A stretch of 64,000 nucleotides of DNA from CAYYYG01 sp964490875 (GCA_964490875.1 CAZBEF010000005.1:62001-126000), one strand, 5' to 3'; positions 9,971 through 17,676 are shown, counted from the stretch's first letter. Program-made: numbers and translations. Notes: generated from the sequence alone by a model not told the origin.

Positions 9971-10855
9971 TTATAATAACTCCTTTGAAAAAATTTCAAG
10001 TTGTTTCGGATGTTCTTTTGTTATGGTTAATTTCATTGTATCAAAAAAATATCCTCCTTTTGGATCCTTAGTTTCAATGGTATATTCTCCTTCCGGAATT
10101 GGATGAAAACTAGCAAAAATGCCATGTGGATTGGTTTTAAGAAGACGAACAGGTTTGCCGGTTTTATCTTTTACATAAATAAGAATACCGGGAAGCGGAA
10201 TTTTCTTATTATTTTTTATTACTCCGATTAAGAATGGTTTTGTCGGCGATTCAACCATCCGGGGTGCAGCAACCGGTGACTGTGGAGTAGTTTTTCCGGG
10301 TGCTCCTGTCGTTGGACGTGTTGTTTGAATCGGCGCCATTTTATTTGGTGTTGCCGCAGGTTTTGCGCCTGCCGGAGTCTTCTGTTGCGCCAGTTGTTGA
10401 GTGGGCTTCTGAAGAAGCGACTGTATATTCTTTTTGTTTTGATTCTGAGGAATAACCGGTTTTGTTTTGGCAAGATAAGCGGCCAGCTTTTCTTTTGATT
10501 CAATGTGGGCCAGTACTCGGTGCGGGTCTGATACGAAATACAAATTTTGAAGAACCATAATCGGCGGATTTTCTTTATGGTATGTATATTGTGTCGGAGA
10601 TTGTAACCGTTTCCATAAGTTTTTTATGAAAACATCAAGCGGCCGATCATTCACCGGAAGAAAAGCAAACGCGGCGCCAATACCAACAACACCAAGTGCA
10701 AGAAGAATATTAATCAGCGGAATCGGTATAAGACTGTAAACAATATAGCCAACAGGGATAAAGACAACCAGGTATAAAAACTGATGCAGCGTCATGAATC
10801 CGATCAGTTTAAATTCGAAACTGGTTATCTGTCGTGGTATAGGATGCTGCTCCAT
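9971..10855 (-). CDS. PrgI-family membrane protein with C-terminal beta domain
   Basis: The N-terminal 95 residues match the PrgI family: a conserved start (PIPRQITSFEFKLIGFMT), two adjacent membrane helices and the motif NDRPLDVFIKNLWKRL. A Pro/Gln/Thr-rich linker (about 150-205) follows. The last 80 residues look like a carboxypeptidase-regulatory-type beta sandwich (PLPGILIYVKDKTGKPV and GEYTIETKDPKGGYFF). Canonical PrgI is short, so the fused beta domain is an addition also seen in CPR relatives. It is the first gene of the prgI-traC-virB4 set. Confidence 0.78.
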   Translation of the reverse strand: MEQHPIPRQITSFEFKLIGFMTLHQFLYLVVFIPVGYIVYSLIPIPLINILLALGVVGIGAAFAFLPVNDRPLDVFIKNLWKRLQSPTQYTYHKENPPIMVLQNLYFVSDPHRVLAHIESKEKLAAYLAKTKPVIPQNQNKKNIQSLLQKPTQQLAQQKTPAGAKPAATPNKMAPIQTTRPTTGAPGKTTPQSPVAAPRMVESPTKPFLIGVIKNNKKIPLPGILIYVKDKTGKPVRLLKTNPHGIFASFHPIPEGEYTIETKDPKGGYFFDTMKLTITKEHPKQLEIFSKELL

Positions 10856-10913
10856 TTATTCAGTATAACCAAAAAAATACGCAGAGTGCTACATGCTTAT
10901 GCTGAAGAATATA

Positions 10914-11999
10914 TTATCGATACAGAATTGGTTTTTCGGTTTGAGGAAGAAGCAAACTCATCTTGCGGCTTTTGACATTGATGCGTTCAATAAATACATG
11001 AACTTTCTGTCCGATTTTCATTTGTTCATCACCAGATAGTTTACTAACATGAATAAGTCCTTCAACTCCAGGCTCCAAGCGTACGAAATATCCATATTGT
11101 TCTTTTCGAACAACTTCGCCTTCAATGTCTTTATCTTTTGGATACTTGGTCTCAATCTCTGCCCATGGATCTTTGGTAAAGCGTTTTAATGATAGATTCA
11201 ATTTAAGATCGGCTTCGTTCTTTTCAACGACTTTAACTTTGATTGTTTCTCCAGCTTGTACATAGGAAGAAGCATCAGTAACTTTTTCCCATGAAATTTC
11301 AGAGATATGAACCAGTCCTTCGACTCCCATCACTTCACAGAAAATACCAAATTCAGAAACGCCTAATACTTTTGCATCATATATTTCGTTCAGTTTGATT
11401 TCATCAAATCTGCTCTTGAGTTCTTTGTGTGAAATCTTGAGAGCGGCCGCTTTTTGTGAAACAACGAGTCGATTTTTAGCTTGATCAACTTCGAGAACTT
11501 TTACTTTGACTTTTTGTTTTTCAAGTTTGCCTGGATCATCTAAAAAGTCTGCTGTAAGCTGAATTTTTGGTATGACGCCGCGGATACCCATGAAATCTAC
11601 AAATACTCCGCCTTTTCCGTATTCACCGCAGACAACATCTATATCTTCTTCTTTTTCTTTCTTTTCCTTCAGAATTTCCCATTTGCCTTTATCGAAGAAT
11701 TTTCGCATAGAAACAACTGGAAATCCTTCTTTAGATTCTTCGGAAATAACGCGGGCGCGGACATTATCGCCAACCTTAAGGTATGGCAGATATGTTGAGA
11801 TTTCTTTTACTTCCCGATCGCCTAATACTGCGTTGGCTTTGCCGCCGACATTGAATAAAACGCCTTTTTTAGAAAGCGACACAATAGTAGCATCTATTTC
11901 TTGTCCCTTTTTTATGGTCTGAAGTTTTTCTGAACGCAGCAAACTATCCATTATGTGAGTTGTTTTTGTTTCCTCTGTTGTTACCTTTTTTTTTGCCAT
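10914..11999 (-). CDS. rpsA: Ribosomal protein S1-like, four S1 domains
   Basis: The 361-residue protein carries four S1 RNA-binding domains at about residues 33-100, 115-187, 200-274 and 288-352. Domains 3 and 4 have the classic GxFVxxxGVEGLVHxSE signature. E. coli S1 has six domains, while many Gram-positive and CPR versions have four. It recruits mRNA to the 30S subunit. The start is set by an excellent Shine-Dalgarno sequence at 12010-12016. Strong Shine-Dalgarno use here and at the HU gene contrasts with the many apparently leaderless genes of the window. Confidence 0.85.
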   Translation of the reverse strand: MAKKKVTTEETKTTHIMDSLLRSEKLQTIKKGQEIDATIVSLSKKGVLFNVGGKANAVLGDREVKEISTYLPYLKVGDNVRARVISEESKEGFPVVSMRKFFDKGKWEILKEKKEKEEDIDVVCGEYGKGGVFVDFMGIRGVIPKIQLTADFLDDPGKLEKQKVKVKVLEVDQAKNRLVVSQKAAALKISHKELKSRFDEIKLNEIYDAKVLGVSEFGIFCEVMGVEGLVHISEISWEKVTDASSYVQAGETIKVKVVEKNEADLKLNLSLKRFTKDPWAEIETKYPKDKDIEGEVVRKEQYGYFVRLEPGVEGLIHVSKLSGDEQMKIGQKVHVFIERINVKSRKMSLLLPQTEKPILYR

Positions 12000-12009
12000 C
12001 GATAAAATT

Positions 12010-12033
12010 CCTCCTCTAGCTTCTTAAAAGCTA
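12010..12033 (-). promoter_or_regulatory. rpsA ribosome binding site with upstream hairpin
   Basis: A GAGGAGG Shine-Dalgarno sequence (12010-12016) lies 10 nt before the ATG. A 6-bp stem (TAGCTT at 12017-12022 with AAGCTA at 12028-12033) abuts it on the 5' side. S1 is known to autoregulate in other bacteria, so this hairpin could be an operator; that is inference. Confidence 0.55.
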
Positions 12034-12082
12034 AGATTCTATAGTTTATCAAACGAATCCTAAAAAAACAAATGAAGTTATC

Positions 12083-12616
12083 TTAAAGGCTTTTAACCTG
12101 CTTTTCAATTTGTTTGTTTAAGTCTAGCACCTGCTGCAATGAGTCTAGTTCTCCCTGGGGCAGCTCGCGGAGCAATGTGTCTAAAACTTCACGGTGTTTC
12201 TGATTGCTGAGTTTGAGCTGCAATGTAAAATCACTGGGAGGTGCAGCCCCCTGTTTCTTGGCGGTCTTAACAAGATCTGGAATTTGGAGAAAGTATTTTT
12301 CGCCTTTTGAAAGTGTTGAGACGGCCGGTTTAATTTTTCCTTTTTGTATAAGTGATAATGCCATAGCAACACGTTTGTCTGACAATAATAAATAGAGTTG
12401 GGCTTTTTTTGCTGAATCACGGGTGGTGTATTCAAGCACCCGATCCCGTGCGATCTTTATGATATATAACGGATGGTCCGGCAGGATTCCTGGATATGGC
12501 AGCTCATATGCAACTTTTTCGGTTGCTTTAGCCATTTGGGTTGAGAAGTTAAAGACGCTGAAAAACGAAACCGTTAAAAAGATAATAAGCAAGATGAACA
12601 GGAAGGCTTTTCTCAT
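12083..12616 (-). CDS. DUF5667-like extracytoplasmic protein
   Basis: A 177-residue protein with an N-terminal signal or anchor helix (about 5-27) and a helical domain. The segment YPGILPDHPLYIIKIARDR followed by an alpha-helical, Lys-rich region matches the DUF5667 family of short secreted proteins. The function is unknown. Transcription appears to start at the ATG itself, because a TGCTATACT extended -10 box ends 6 nt before it. Confidence 0.65.
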   Translation of the reverse strand: MRKAFLFILLIIFLTVSFFSVFNFSTQMAKATEKVAYELPYPGILPDHPLYIIKIARDRVLEYTTRDSAKKAQLYLLLSDKRVAMALSLIQKGKIKPAVSTLSKGEKYFLQIPDLVKTAKKQGAAPPSDFTLQLKLSNQKHREVLDTLLRELPQGELDSLQQVLDLNKQIEKQVKSL

Positions 12617-12622
12617 TACTCG

Positions 12623-12628
12623 AGTATA
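12623..12628 (-). promoter_or_regulatory. -10 box of the DUF5667-like gene (leaderless)
   Basis: TATACT preceded by TGC forms an extended -10 element. Only 6 nt separate it from the ATG at 12616, so the predicted transcript has no 5' leader. Confidence 0.5.
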
Positions 12629-12647
12629 GCAAAAGTGGTATAAAAAA

Positions 12648-12678
12648 ACAATCAGGACCCGTTTGGATCCTGATTGTT
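12648..12678. terminator. Bidirectional terminator between HU and the DUF5667-like gene
   Basis: Perfect 11-bp arms (AACAATCAGGA with TCCTGATTGTT) enclose a 9-nt loop. On the minus strand the stem runs into seven T residues, as expected for the end of the HU transcript, whose stop codon is about 40 bp upstream. Confidence 0.8.
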
Positions 12679-12716
12679 TAATTTTCTTTTTTTAAGATAA
12701 ATGAAATCATATCCAT

Positions 12717-12989
12717 TTACTTAATAATTCTCTTCAAACTTTTTCCTGCTGTGAATCCAGGAGTCTTTGTCGAAGGAATTTGAATTTCTGCGCCTGTTTG
12801 AGGATTGCGTCCTTTTCGAGCTGCTCGTTTGCGGACCATGAATGTACCGAATCCGGTAACGACTACTTTTTCACCTCGTTTCATAGCGTCGGTGATTGCG
12901 CCAAATACTGAGTTAACAGAATCTTTGGCTGCTTTTGATGTCAGTCCTGCTTTTTTAGCAACTTGAGCGACTAAATCTGCTTTTGTCAT
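12717..12989 (-). CDS. hup: HU-family DNA-binding protein
   Basis: The 90-residue protein matches HU over its full length: the N-terminal helices (MTKADLVAQVAKKAGLT), the GFGTFMVRKRAARKGRNPQTG arm that wraps DNA, and the closing FTAGKSLKR. It compacts and bends DNA as a dimer. It is a single-gene unit with its own strong ribosome binding site and a terminator. The long upstream spacer (13007-13759) holds no gene. Confidence 0.96.
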   Translation of the reverse strand: MTKADLVAQVAKKAGLTSKAAKDSVNSVFGAITDAMKRGEKVVVTGFGTFMVRKRAARKGRNPQTGAEIQIPSTKTPGFTAGKSLKRIIK

Positions 12990-12996
12990 GTGGTAT

Positions 12997-13006
12997 TCAC
13001 CTCCTT
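12997..13006 (-). promoter_or_regulatory. Perfect Shine-Dalgarno of hup
   Basis: AAGGAGGTGA is a full complement of the 16S rRNA 3' end and lies 7 nt before the ATG. It shows that canonical Shine-Dalgarno initiation exists in this organism. Confidence 0.85.
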
Positions 13007-13325
13007 TCCGTGTGCATTGAAAATACTAATGTCACACAACATAGTAAGTTGTTTTTTGATTGTTGCATTTATATTGTTATGGAGTGCTAAATATAAATGA
13101 GAGTTTTTTTTATAAGATGTGAACATATTTTTTTCAGATAAAACATAAAAAGCTTAGTCGGTTTTGGGCGTCTTGTCAATCTATATTAAGAACATCTTTT
13201 TGTAACAATCCATATCAATTTTATGGCGCTGTGAAAGCGTAAAGTATTTGTTGTAGGAGAATATTTTTAGAGAATCAGATATGAAGTAATAAAAATGTTA
13301 CTAATCCTATTAGTGTTTATTATTC

Positions 13326-13424
13326 TTCGCTTGATACGAATTTTTTTGCTCCGTGGGAGCCCTCCTCTGGCCAGAAAACCGTCCAGAAGGAGTCCCAAGT
13401 CGCAAAAAAATTGCATCTTCGCTC
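13326..13424. repeat. TTCGCTC-bounded hairpin repeat, copy R1
   Basis: The element begins TTCGCTTGATACG and ends ATCTTCGCTC. Inside, GAATTTTTTTGC pairs with GCAAAAAAATTGC, and nested arms CCTCCT/AGGAG and CTGG/CCAG continue the stem. The ends and the A/T stem are shared with the other copies, while the inner core is unlike theirs. Confidence 0.8.
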
Positions 13425-13446
13425 TGTATTAATTCTTCATAATGAG

Positions 13447-13607
13447 AAAATCTGGTAGGTGGCAGGAGCGAACAGTTTCGAAAGCGCGGAGCAGGAATTC
13501 TGAACGTGAGGGAACCATGGTTAACCTATATCGATGACATTACCAATACCCTAGACTGACTGCGAGCACTTTTGAAATGGAGCGACTGGCAGAATCTACC
13601 AGATTTT
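13447..13607 (+). repeat. 137-bp core element in a 12-bp palindromic arm pair, copy A
   Basis: A 137-bp core (13459-13595, from GTGGCAGGAGCG to ACTGGCAGAAT) lies between perfect inverted arms AAAATCTGGTAG and CTACCAGATTTT. The core is about 90% identical to the complement of 54879-55015, with 13 differences and no gaps, but the arms there are different. There is no open reading frame of note. Confidence 0.9.
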
Positions 13608-13701
13608 TTAACATAATTAATGTATAAAGATGCTATCGCTCCGGGCACTCATCGCTCCAGCATGACATTCAATTCTTCTTGAACAATATATAGCAGCAAT
13701 A

Positions 13702-13730
13702 AAAAAGGGCGCGGAGGCCGCGCCCTTTTT
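13702..13730. terminator. rny terminator
   Basis: The GGGCGCGG/CCGCGCCC stem with a 3-nt loop is flanked by A and T runs and works in either direction. On the minus strand it lies about 30 bp after the rny stop codon and ends in six T residues. Confidence 0.88.
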
Positions 13731-13759
13731 GGTAATGTCTTAATTCTCAATTAGATTTT

Positions 13760-15217
13760 TTAAATCTTTGTTGTTGCTTCGGTTCTAAATTCTCGAATGA
13801 TAGTCACCTTAATCTGTCCTGGGAATACTTCAAACTTCTGCTCAAGTTCTTCCTTTATCTTGGTGGCAAGAACAGTTGATTCATCGTCGTTAATTTCTTC
13901 CGGTTTAACAATGACTCGAAGTTCCCGGCCGGCTTGTAAAGCATATACTTCACGAACGCCTTTTTTGGTCCGGGCGATATCTTCGATTGTTTTAATCCGT
14001 TTTAAGTATTCCTGCAAATCTTCATGACGCGCTCCCGGCCGTCCGCCGGAAACTGCATCGGCAATATACACGATGATTGCTTCCAGTGAAGGAAATGGAA
14101 TGTCTTCATGATGTGCGGCAACGCAGTCGATAACTTTTTGAGGAAATTTGTGTTTCTTTAAAAGATCGACGCCTAAATCAACATGAGATCCTTCTTTGTC
14201 GGTTACCACTTTTCCAATGTCATGCAGAATGCAGCCGAGTTTTACCGTGTTTACGTCTGCCTTTAATTCATGTGCAAGCGCAATACCGATCCGTGTTTCT
14301 TCAAGAGTATGAAGAATCATGTTCTGGCCGTAGGAATAGCGGTATTTAAACTTTCCGAGCATTGTGGTAACTTCTGTTGGAAGGTTAAAAATTCCCACTT
14401 TATGAGCCAGTTCTTCTCCGGCTTTATAAATGATGGTCTGAATTTCTTCCTTTACTTTATGAACGATTTCTTCAATCCGCTGCGGCTGAATACGGCCGTC
14501 GCGGATAAGACGTTCCAATGAAATGCGGGCAATCTCACGGCGTACTGCATCGAATGAGGAAAGGCGCATAACGCCTTCTTCTTCCAGATCTACATCTACT
14601 CCAGTCGCCAGTTCGAACGCTCGGATATTGCGTCCGTCTTTTCCAATGATTCTTCCTTTGAAATCATCATTCGGAAGTTGAACTATGGAGAGTGTGTATT
14701 CGGCAGTATAGTCGGTTGCACCGTATCGCATTGAGTCGATAAGAATCTCTTTTGCTTTTTCATCGGCGGCTCGTTTGACTTCTTCCTCAGCCTGTTTGAT
14801 TCGGCGGGCTACATCGGCCTTGAGTTTATCTTCCCATCCTTGCAGCATAAGGTCCCGAGCCTGATCTTTGGTGAGCTGAGCAATCTTCTCAAGTTTTTGT
14901 AATATGAGGTCGCGTTTTTCCTCGAGTTCTTTTTTGAGAGCATCTATCTGCTGTCTGTCGCGTTCGACGCTTGTGCGATCCCGGTTTATATTGGCGCGCT
15001 GGTCTTCTAGCTGCTGTTCGCGCCGCGCGAGGTTTTTCTCGATCTCAATAGCCTCGGACATTATTTTACGTGCTTCCCGCTCAGCTTCCTGTTTTCGGGC
15101 AAGCGCTTCTTCGTCGGCCTTGAGAACAATTTCTTTCGCTTTCTGTTTTAAGAGCATCTGTTCTTCTTCGTATTCCTTGTTGCTCTGGAACAAGCGTTTA
15201 AAAAATGATCCAAACAT
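13760..15217 (-). CDS. rny: Ribonuclease Y without the usual membrane anchor
   Basis: This endoribonuclease starts mRNA decay. A long charged coiled coil (about residues 15-165) is followed by a KH domain (GRIIGKDGRNIRAFE) and an HD domain with the metal-binding HDIGKV motif. Normal RNase Y has about 515 residues and begins with a membrane helix; here the 485-residue protein starts MFGSFFKRLFQ. An in-frame TAA lies a few codons upstream, so the helix is not merely missed. The short N-terminal stretch could be an amphipathic peripheral anchor. It lies downstream of recX in a recA-recX-rny arrangement. Confidence 0.92.
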   Translation of the reverse strand: MFGSFFKRLFQSNKEYEEEQMLLKQKAKEIVLKADEEALARKQEAEREARKIMSEAIEIEKNLARREQQLEDQRANINRDRTSVERDRQQIDALKKELEEKRDLILQKLEKIAQLTKDQARDLMLQGWEDKLKADVARRIKQAEEEVKRAADEKAKEILIDSMRYGATDYTAEYTLSIVQLPNDDFKGRIIGKDGRNIRAFELATGVDVDLEEEGVMRLSSFDAVRREIARISLERLIRDGRIQPQRIEEIVHKVKEEIQTIIYKAGEELAHKVGIFNLPTEVTTMLGKFKYRYSYGQNMILHTLEETRIGIALAHELKADVNTVKLGCILHDIGKVVTDKEGSHVDLGVDLLKKHKFPQKVIDCVAAHHEDIPFPSLEAIIVYIADAVSGGRPGARHEDLQEYLKRIKTIEDIARTKKGVREVYALQAGRELRVIVKPEEINDDESTVLATKIKEELEQKFEVFPGQIKVTIIREFRTEATTKI

Positions 15218-15254
15218 ATGGTGTTTGTTTTAAGGAAGAGAAAAGTTGAAGTAG

Positions 15255-15283
15255 TATAAATATCCCTGATGCGTTAGTTTCAA
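15255..15283 (-). promoter_or_regulatory. Candidate rny promoter
   Basis: TTGAAA (15278-15283) and TTTATA (15255-15260) are separated by 17 bp on the minus strand. The match is good but untested. Confidence 0.4.
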
Positions 15284-15551
15284 TAATAATTAGATCAGAT
15301 AAGCAGGTTATATAAACCTGGAGTGATCTTAATTACTATTAAGGTTCATAGCACGATGTCTGTGTAGATTACTATGTCTAACTGTTTTTTGTATGTAAAT
15401 CAGGGAAATCATATACTTTTAATTCAATATTTCTCTTTACAATTAATAATCCCCCTTATTTTACTCAGTTTTTGTTTATTCTGCAATTGGAAATACTATA
15501 TTAGTTTCTTACCAACCGCTATCTCCAGATTCTCCCAGCCCAAGGTTTCTG
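15284..15551. other. Spacer between recX and rny with a two-part palindrome
   Basis: No gene is visible. AGATCA (15292-15297) pairs with TGATCT (15324-15329), and inside it CAGGTT (15304-15309) pairs with AACCTG (15315-15320) around ATATA. It lacks a U-tract on the minus strand and could be a structured leader or an operator. The rest is plain AT-rich sequence. Confidence 0.5.
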
Positions 15552-16049
15552 TCAGTGCTCGGGTTGCATCCCGTTCTCTTCAAGCTTTTGAAGAGCTTTT
15601 TTTATTACATCAAACGAAAATCCGCGGTTCATGAGGAAGGCGGCAGATTTTTTGAATCGGGTTTCTTTATCGTAATATTGAAATCTGTTCCATCGTTTTT
15701 TTAACGCTTCATAGCAAAGTTCTTCTTCGTTCTGTTCATGTTCGGAGAAATATTCATCCAGAAGTTCTTTCGGAATTCCCAATTTTAGAAGTTCGTTTCG
15801 AAGTGCAAATTGGCTTTTTTGTTTGCTTTTATTGCGCTGGGTTACAAACCAATCAACAAAGTCACGGTCGTTTATCATATTCACTTCTTCAAGATGCAAA
15901 AGTGTTTTTTGAATAACCATCTCCGACCATTTATAGGTGGCCGCTTTCTTTTTAAGGTTTCGTTCAACTTCAGCTTTTGTGCGAGGGCGGAATTTTAAAA
16001 AGTAATAAGCGGAGTTTAATGCACTCTGAACTGCATGTTCATCTGACAT
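15552..16049 (-). CDS. recX: RecX regulatory protein
   Basis: RecX binds and inhibits RecA filaments. The 165-residue protein has the three-helix repeats of the family (YYFLKFRPRTKAEVERNLKKK, DRDFVDWFVTQRNKSKQKSQF, LRNELLKLGIP) over its full length. It lies downstream of recA with one small gene between them, a common layout. Confidence 0.87.
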   Translation of the reverse strand: MSDEHAVQSALNSAYYFLKFRPRTKAEVERNLKKKAATYKWSEMVIQKTLLHLEEVNMINDRDFVDWFVTQRNKSKQKSQFALRNELLKLGIPKELLDEYFSEHEQNEEELCYEALKKRWNRFQYYDKETRFKKSAAFLMNRGFSFDVIKKALQKLEENGMQPEH

Positions 16050-16078
16050 ATATATAATACATTAATGTATAGGAAGAA

Positions 16079-16384
16079 TTAGTCTTCAACCGCATCAAGA
16101 ATTATTTTTTGGGAAAACCCACCGTTTTTCTGTGCTTTTACTGTTCGTATCTTTTCCAATTCACCAGTTTCAAGATTTTTAGACTCAGCTATTGCATTGA
16201 TTACATCAAGAATATCGGCCAGTTCTTCGATATTGTCACTTGCAATAAATTCTTGTACTTCTTCTTCAAGTTTTTGCTTGAGTTTGGCATCATACTCGGT
16301 TTGATCTGCAATGTGAGTTTGAGGTCTACGACCAGATCGGCGAATAATATTAGGAATATTATCACGCACCAGTTTACTGCTCAT
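16079..16384 (-). CDS. MazG-like nucleotide pyrophosphohydrolase
   Basis: A small helical protein with KLVRDNIPNIIRR at its start and the metal-binding pattern EEEVQEF...EELADILDV of the all-alpha NTP pyrophosphohydrolase superfamily. It probably hydrolyses unusual nucleoside triphosphates. Related proteins are often labelled phosphoribosyl-ATP pyrophosphohydrolase, but no histidine biosynthesis genes are nearby. I start at the ATG at 16384, where homologs begin; an ATG at 16399 is also in frame. It follows recA within 20 bp and is probably in the same operon. Confidence 0.72.
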   Translation of the reverse strand: MSSKLVRDNIPNIIRRSGRRPQTHIADQTEYDAKLKQKLEEEVQEFIASDNIEELADILDVINAIAESKNLETGELEKIRTVKAQKNGGFSQKIILDAVED

Positions 16385-16401
16385 GTGATCATTGTACATG
16401 A

Positions 16402-17451
16402 TCAGCTTTTTTCTTTTGGTGTTTTTCCGGCGGCTTGAGCTGTCTGCTGATTGGCTCGTTCCATTACTTCTTTCGTAATCTGCTTCTTCAGTTTTTCATC
16501 GGCGGCAACCATTTCTTTAACGGTTTCTTTCCCCTGCCCCAATGTCTGGTCTTTGTATTTTATGAATGCTCCGCTTTTGGCAAGAATTCCGGCATTGATG
16601 GCCGCATCGATTAATCCTTCTTCGCGGTCAACACCATCGGCAGTAATAACAATCTCGGCTTCCTTAAATGGAGGTGCAACTTTATTTTTGACAATTTTTA
16701 CCCGCACCCGAGCTCCATAGACAACGGTATTTTTTTTCAGTGTTTCAATTTTTCGGACATCCATCCGTACTGAAGCATAGAACTTCATTGCCAGTCCACC
16801 TGGAGTTGTTTCCGGATTGCCGAACATAATACCGATTTTAAGACGCAGCTGATTGGTGAAAACAATGGTCACTTTTGATTTAGAAACAACACCGGTTAAT
16901 TTTCTCAATGCCTGCGACATAAGCCGTGCCTGGACACCCATCGAAGAATCTCCCATCTCGCCTTCTATCTCGGAACGTGGCACAAGTGCTGCAACTGAGT
17001 CCACCACAATTAAGTCAACTCCGCCGGAGCGAACAAGTGTTTCAACGATTTCCAACGCCTGTTCTCCGGTGTCTGGTTGTGATACCAAAAGGTCTTCCAA
17101 TTTAACTCCAAGTATTTTCGCCCATGCCGGGTCCATGGCATGTTCGGCATCGATAAAAGCGGCTGTTCCGCCTTGTTTCTGAATTTCAGAAATGAGAGAA
17201 AGACAGAGGGTTGTTTTTCCGGAAGCTTCAGGTCCGAAAATTTCGATTATTCTTCCTTTTGGTACACCGCCGACACCGAGTGCTAAATCAAGCGGTAAAA
17301 TTCCGGTTGGAATTACTTCGACCGGAACAGTTGGTCCTTCGCCCAATCGCATAATAGAACCTTTTCCGAACTGTTTTTGAATCTGTTCAATTGCCATGCT
17401 GACGGCCTGTCGTTTTGGAGAGTTGTCTGCTTTTGCATCTGCTGTTTTCAT
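16402..17451 (-). CDS. recA: Recombinase RecA
   Basis: RecA polymerises on single-stranded DNA, drives strand exchange and triggers the SOS response. The 349-residue protein is full length with Walker A GPEASGKT at residues 73-80, the loop L1/L2 region (GEMGDSSMGVQARLMSQALRKL and FTNQLRLKIGIMFGNPETTPGG) and an unstructured tail. No LexA-type box is evident upstream. The promoter is an extended -10 type with a 33-bp gap between the -10 box and the ATG. Confidence 0.97.
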   Translation of the reverse strand: MKTADAKADNSPKRQAVSMAIEQIQKQFGKGSIMRLGEGPTVPVEVIPTGILPLDLALGVGGVPKGRIIEIFGPEASGKTTLCLSLISEIQKQGGTAAFIDAEHAMDPAWAKILGVKLEDLLVSQPDTGEQALEIVETLVRSGGVDLIVVDSVAALVPRSEIEGEMGDSSMGVQARLMSQALRKLTGVVSKSKVTIVFTNQLRLKIGIMFGNPETTPGGLAMKFYASVRMDVRKIETLKKNTVVYGARVRVKIVKNKVAPPFKEAEIVITADGVDREEGLIDAAINAGILAKSGAFIKYKDQTLGQGKETVKEMVAADEKLKKQITKEVMERANQQTAQAAGKTPKEKS

Positions 17452-17484
17452 AATGGTTTGTGAATTAATAAGTTTGTGTGAATC

Positions 17485-17512
17485 ATTGTATCAGAAATAA
17501 AAACGATGTCTA
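17485..17512 (-). promoter_or_regulatory. recA promoter
   Basis: TAGACA (17507-17512) and TACAAT (17485-17490) are 16 bp apart on the minus strand, and TGA directly before the -10 makes it an extended -10 element. Confidence 0.6.
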
Positions 17513-17572
17513 TCGCTTAAATGCTACAAATCGTATTTTTAAAATAATAATCTGGCAGACATTATTAATTTA

Positions 17573-17676
17573 TTCGCTCGATATGAATTTTTTATGCTCA
17601 ATCGGCTTCTTGCTTCCCGCGTCAAACGCGGTTCGCAAGACACTCCGAAGTCGCAAAAAAATTCATATCTTCGCTC
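17573..17676. repeat. TTCGCTC-bounded hairpin repeat, copy R2
   Basis: The ends are TTCGCTCGATATG and CATATCTTCGCTC. GATATGAATT pairs perfectly with AATTCATATC. Nested arms CGGCTTC/GAAGTCG, TCTTGC/GCAAGA and CCGCGT/ACGCGG give a long hairpin. It lies between ubiA and recA. Confidence 0.8.

Larger units (their letters stand above)
13007..13759. other. Gene-free spacer between hup and rny
   Basis: No plausible gene is present in these 753 bp. The spacer contains an AT-rich hup upstream region, a hairpin repeat (13326-13424), a palindrome-bounded 137-bp element (13447-13607) and the rny terminator (13702-13730). Nothing recognisable lies in 13090-13320. Confidence 0.7.

Noticed and set aside
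7561..10855. Integrative conjugative element around virB4
   Set aside because: No relaxase, integrase or attachment site is visible, and this gene trio is a common chromosomal set in CPR genomes.
13082..13090. GAGTGCTAA upstream of hup as a CIRCE heat-shock operator
   Set aside because: Only one half-site is present; the matching TTAGCACTC at the 9-bp spacing is missing.
13326..13424. TTCGCTC-bounded repeats as simple transcription terminators
   Set aside because: They occur in divergent, tandem and convergent spacers alike, often where a separate terminator is present, and share end motifs outside the stem.
13447..13607. Integron attC site or known small RNA (6S, SRP, RNase P) for the palindrome-enclosed element
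   Set aside because: The R box consensus sequences of attC and the signature motifs of these RNAs are absent.
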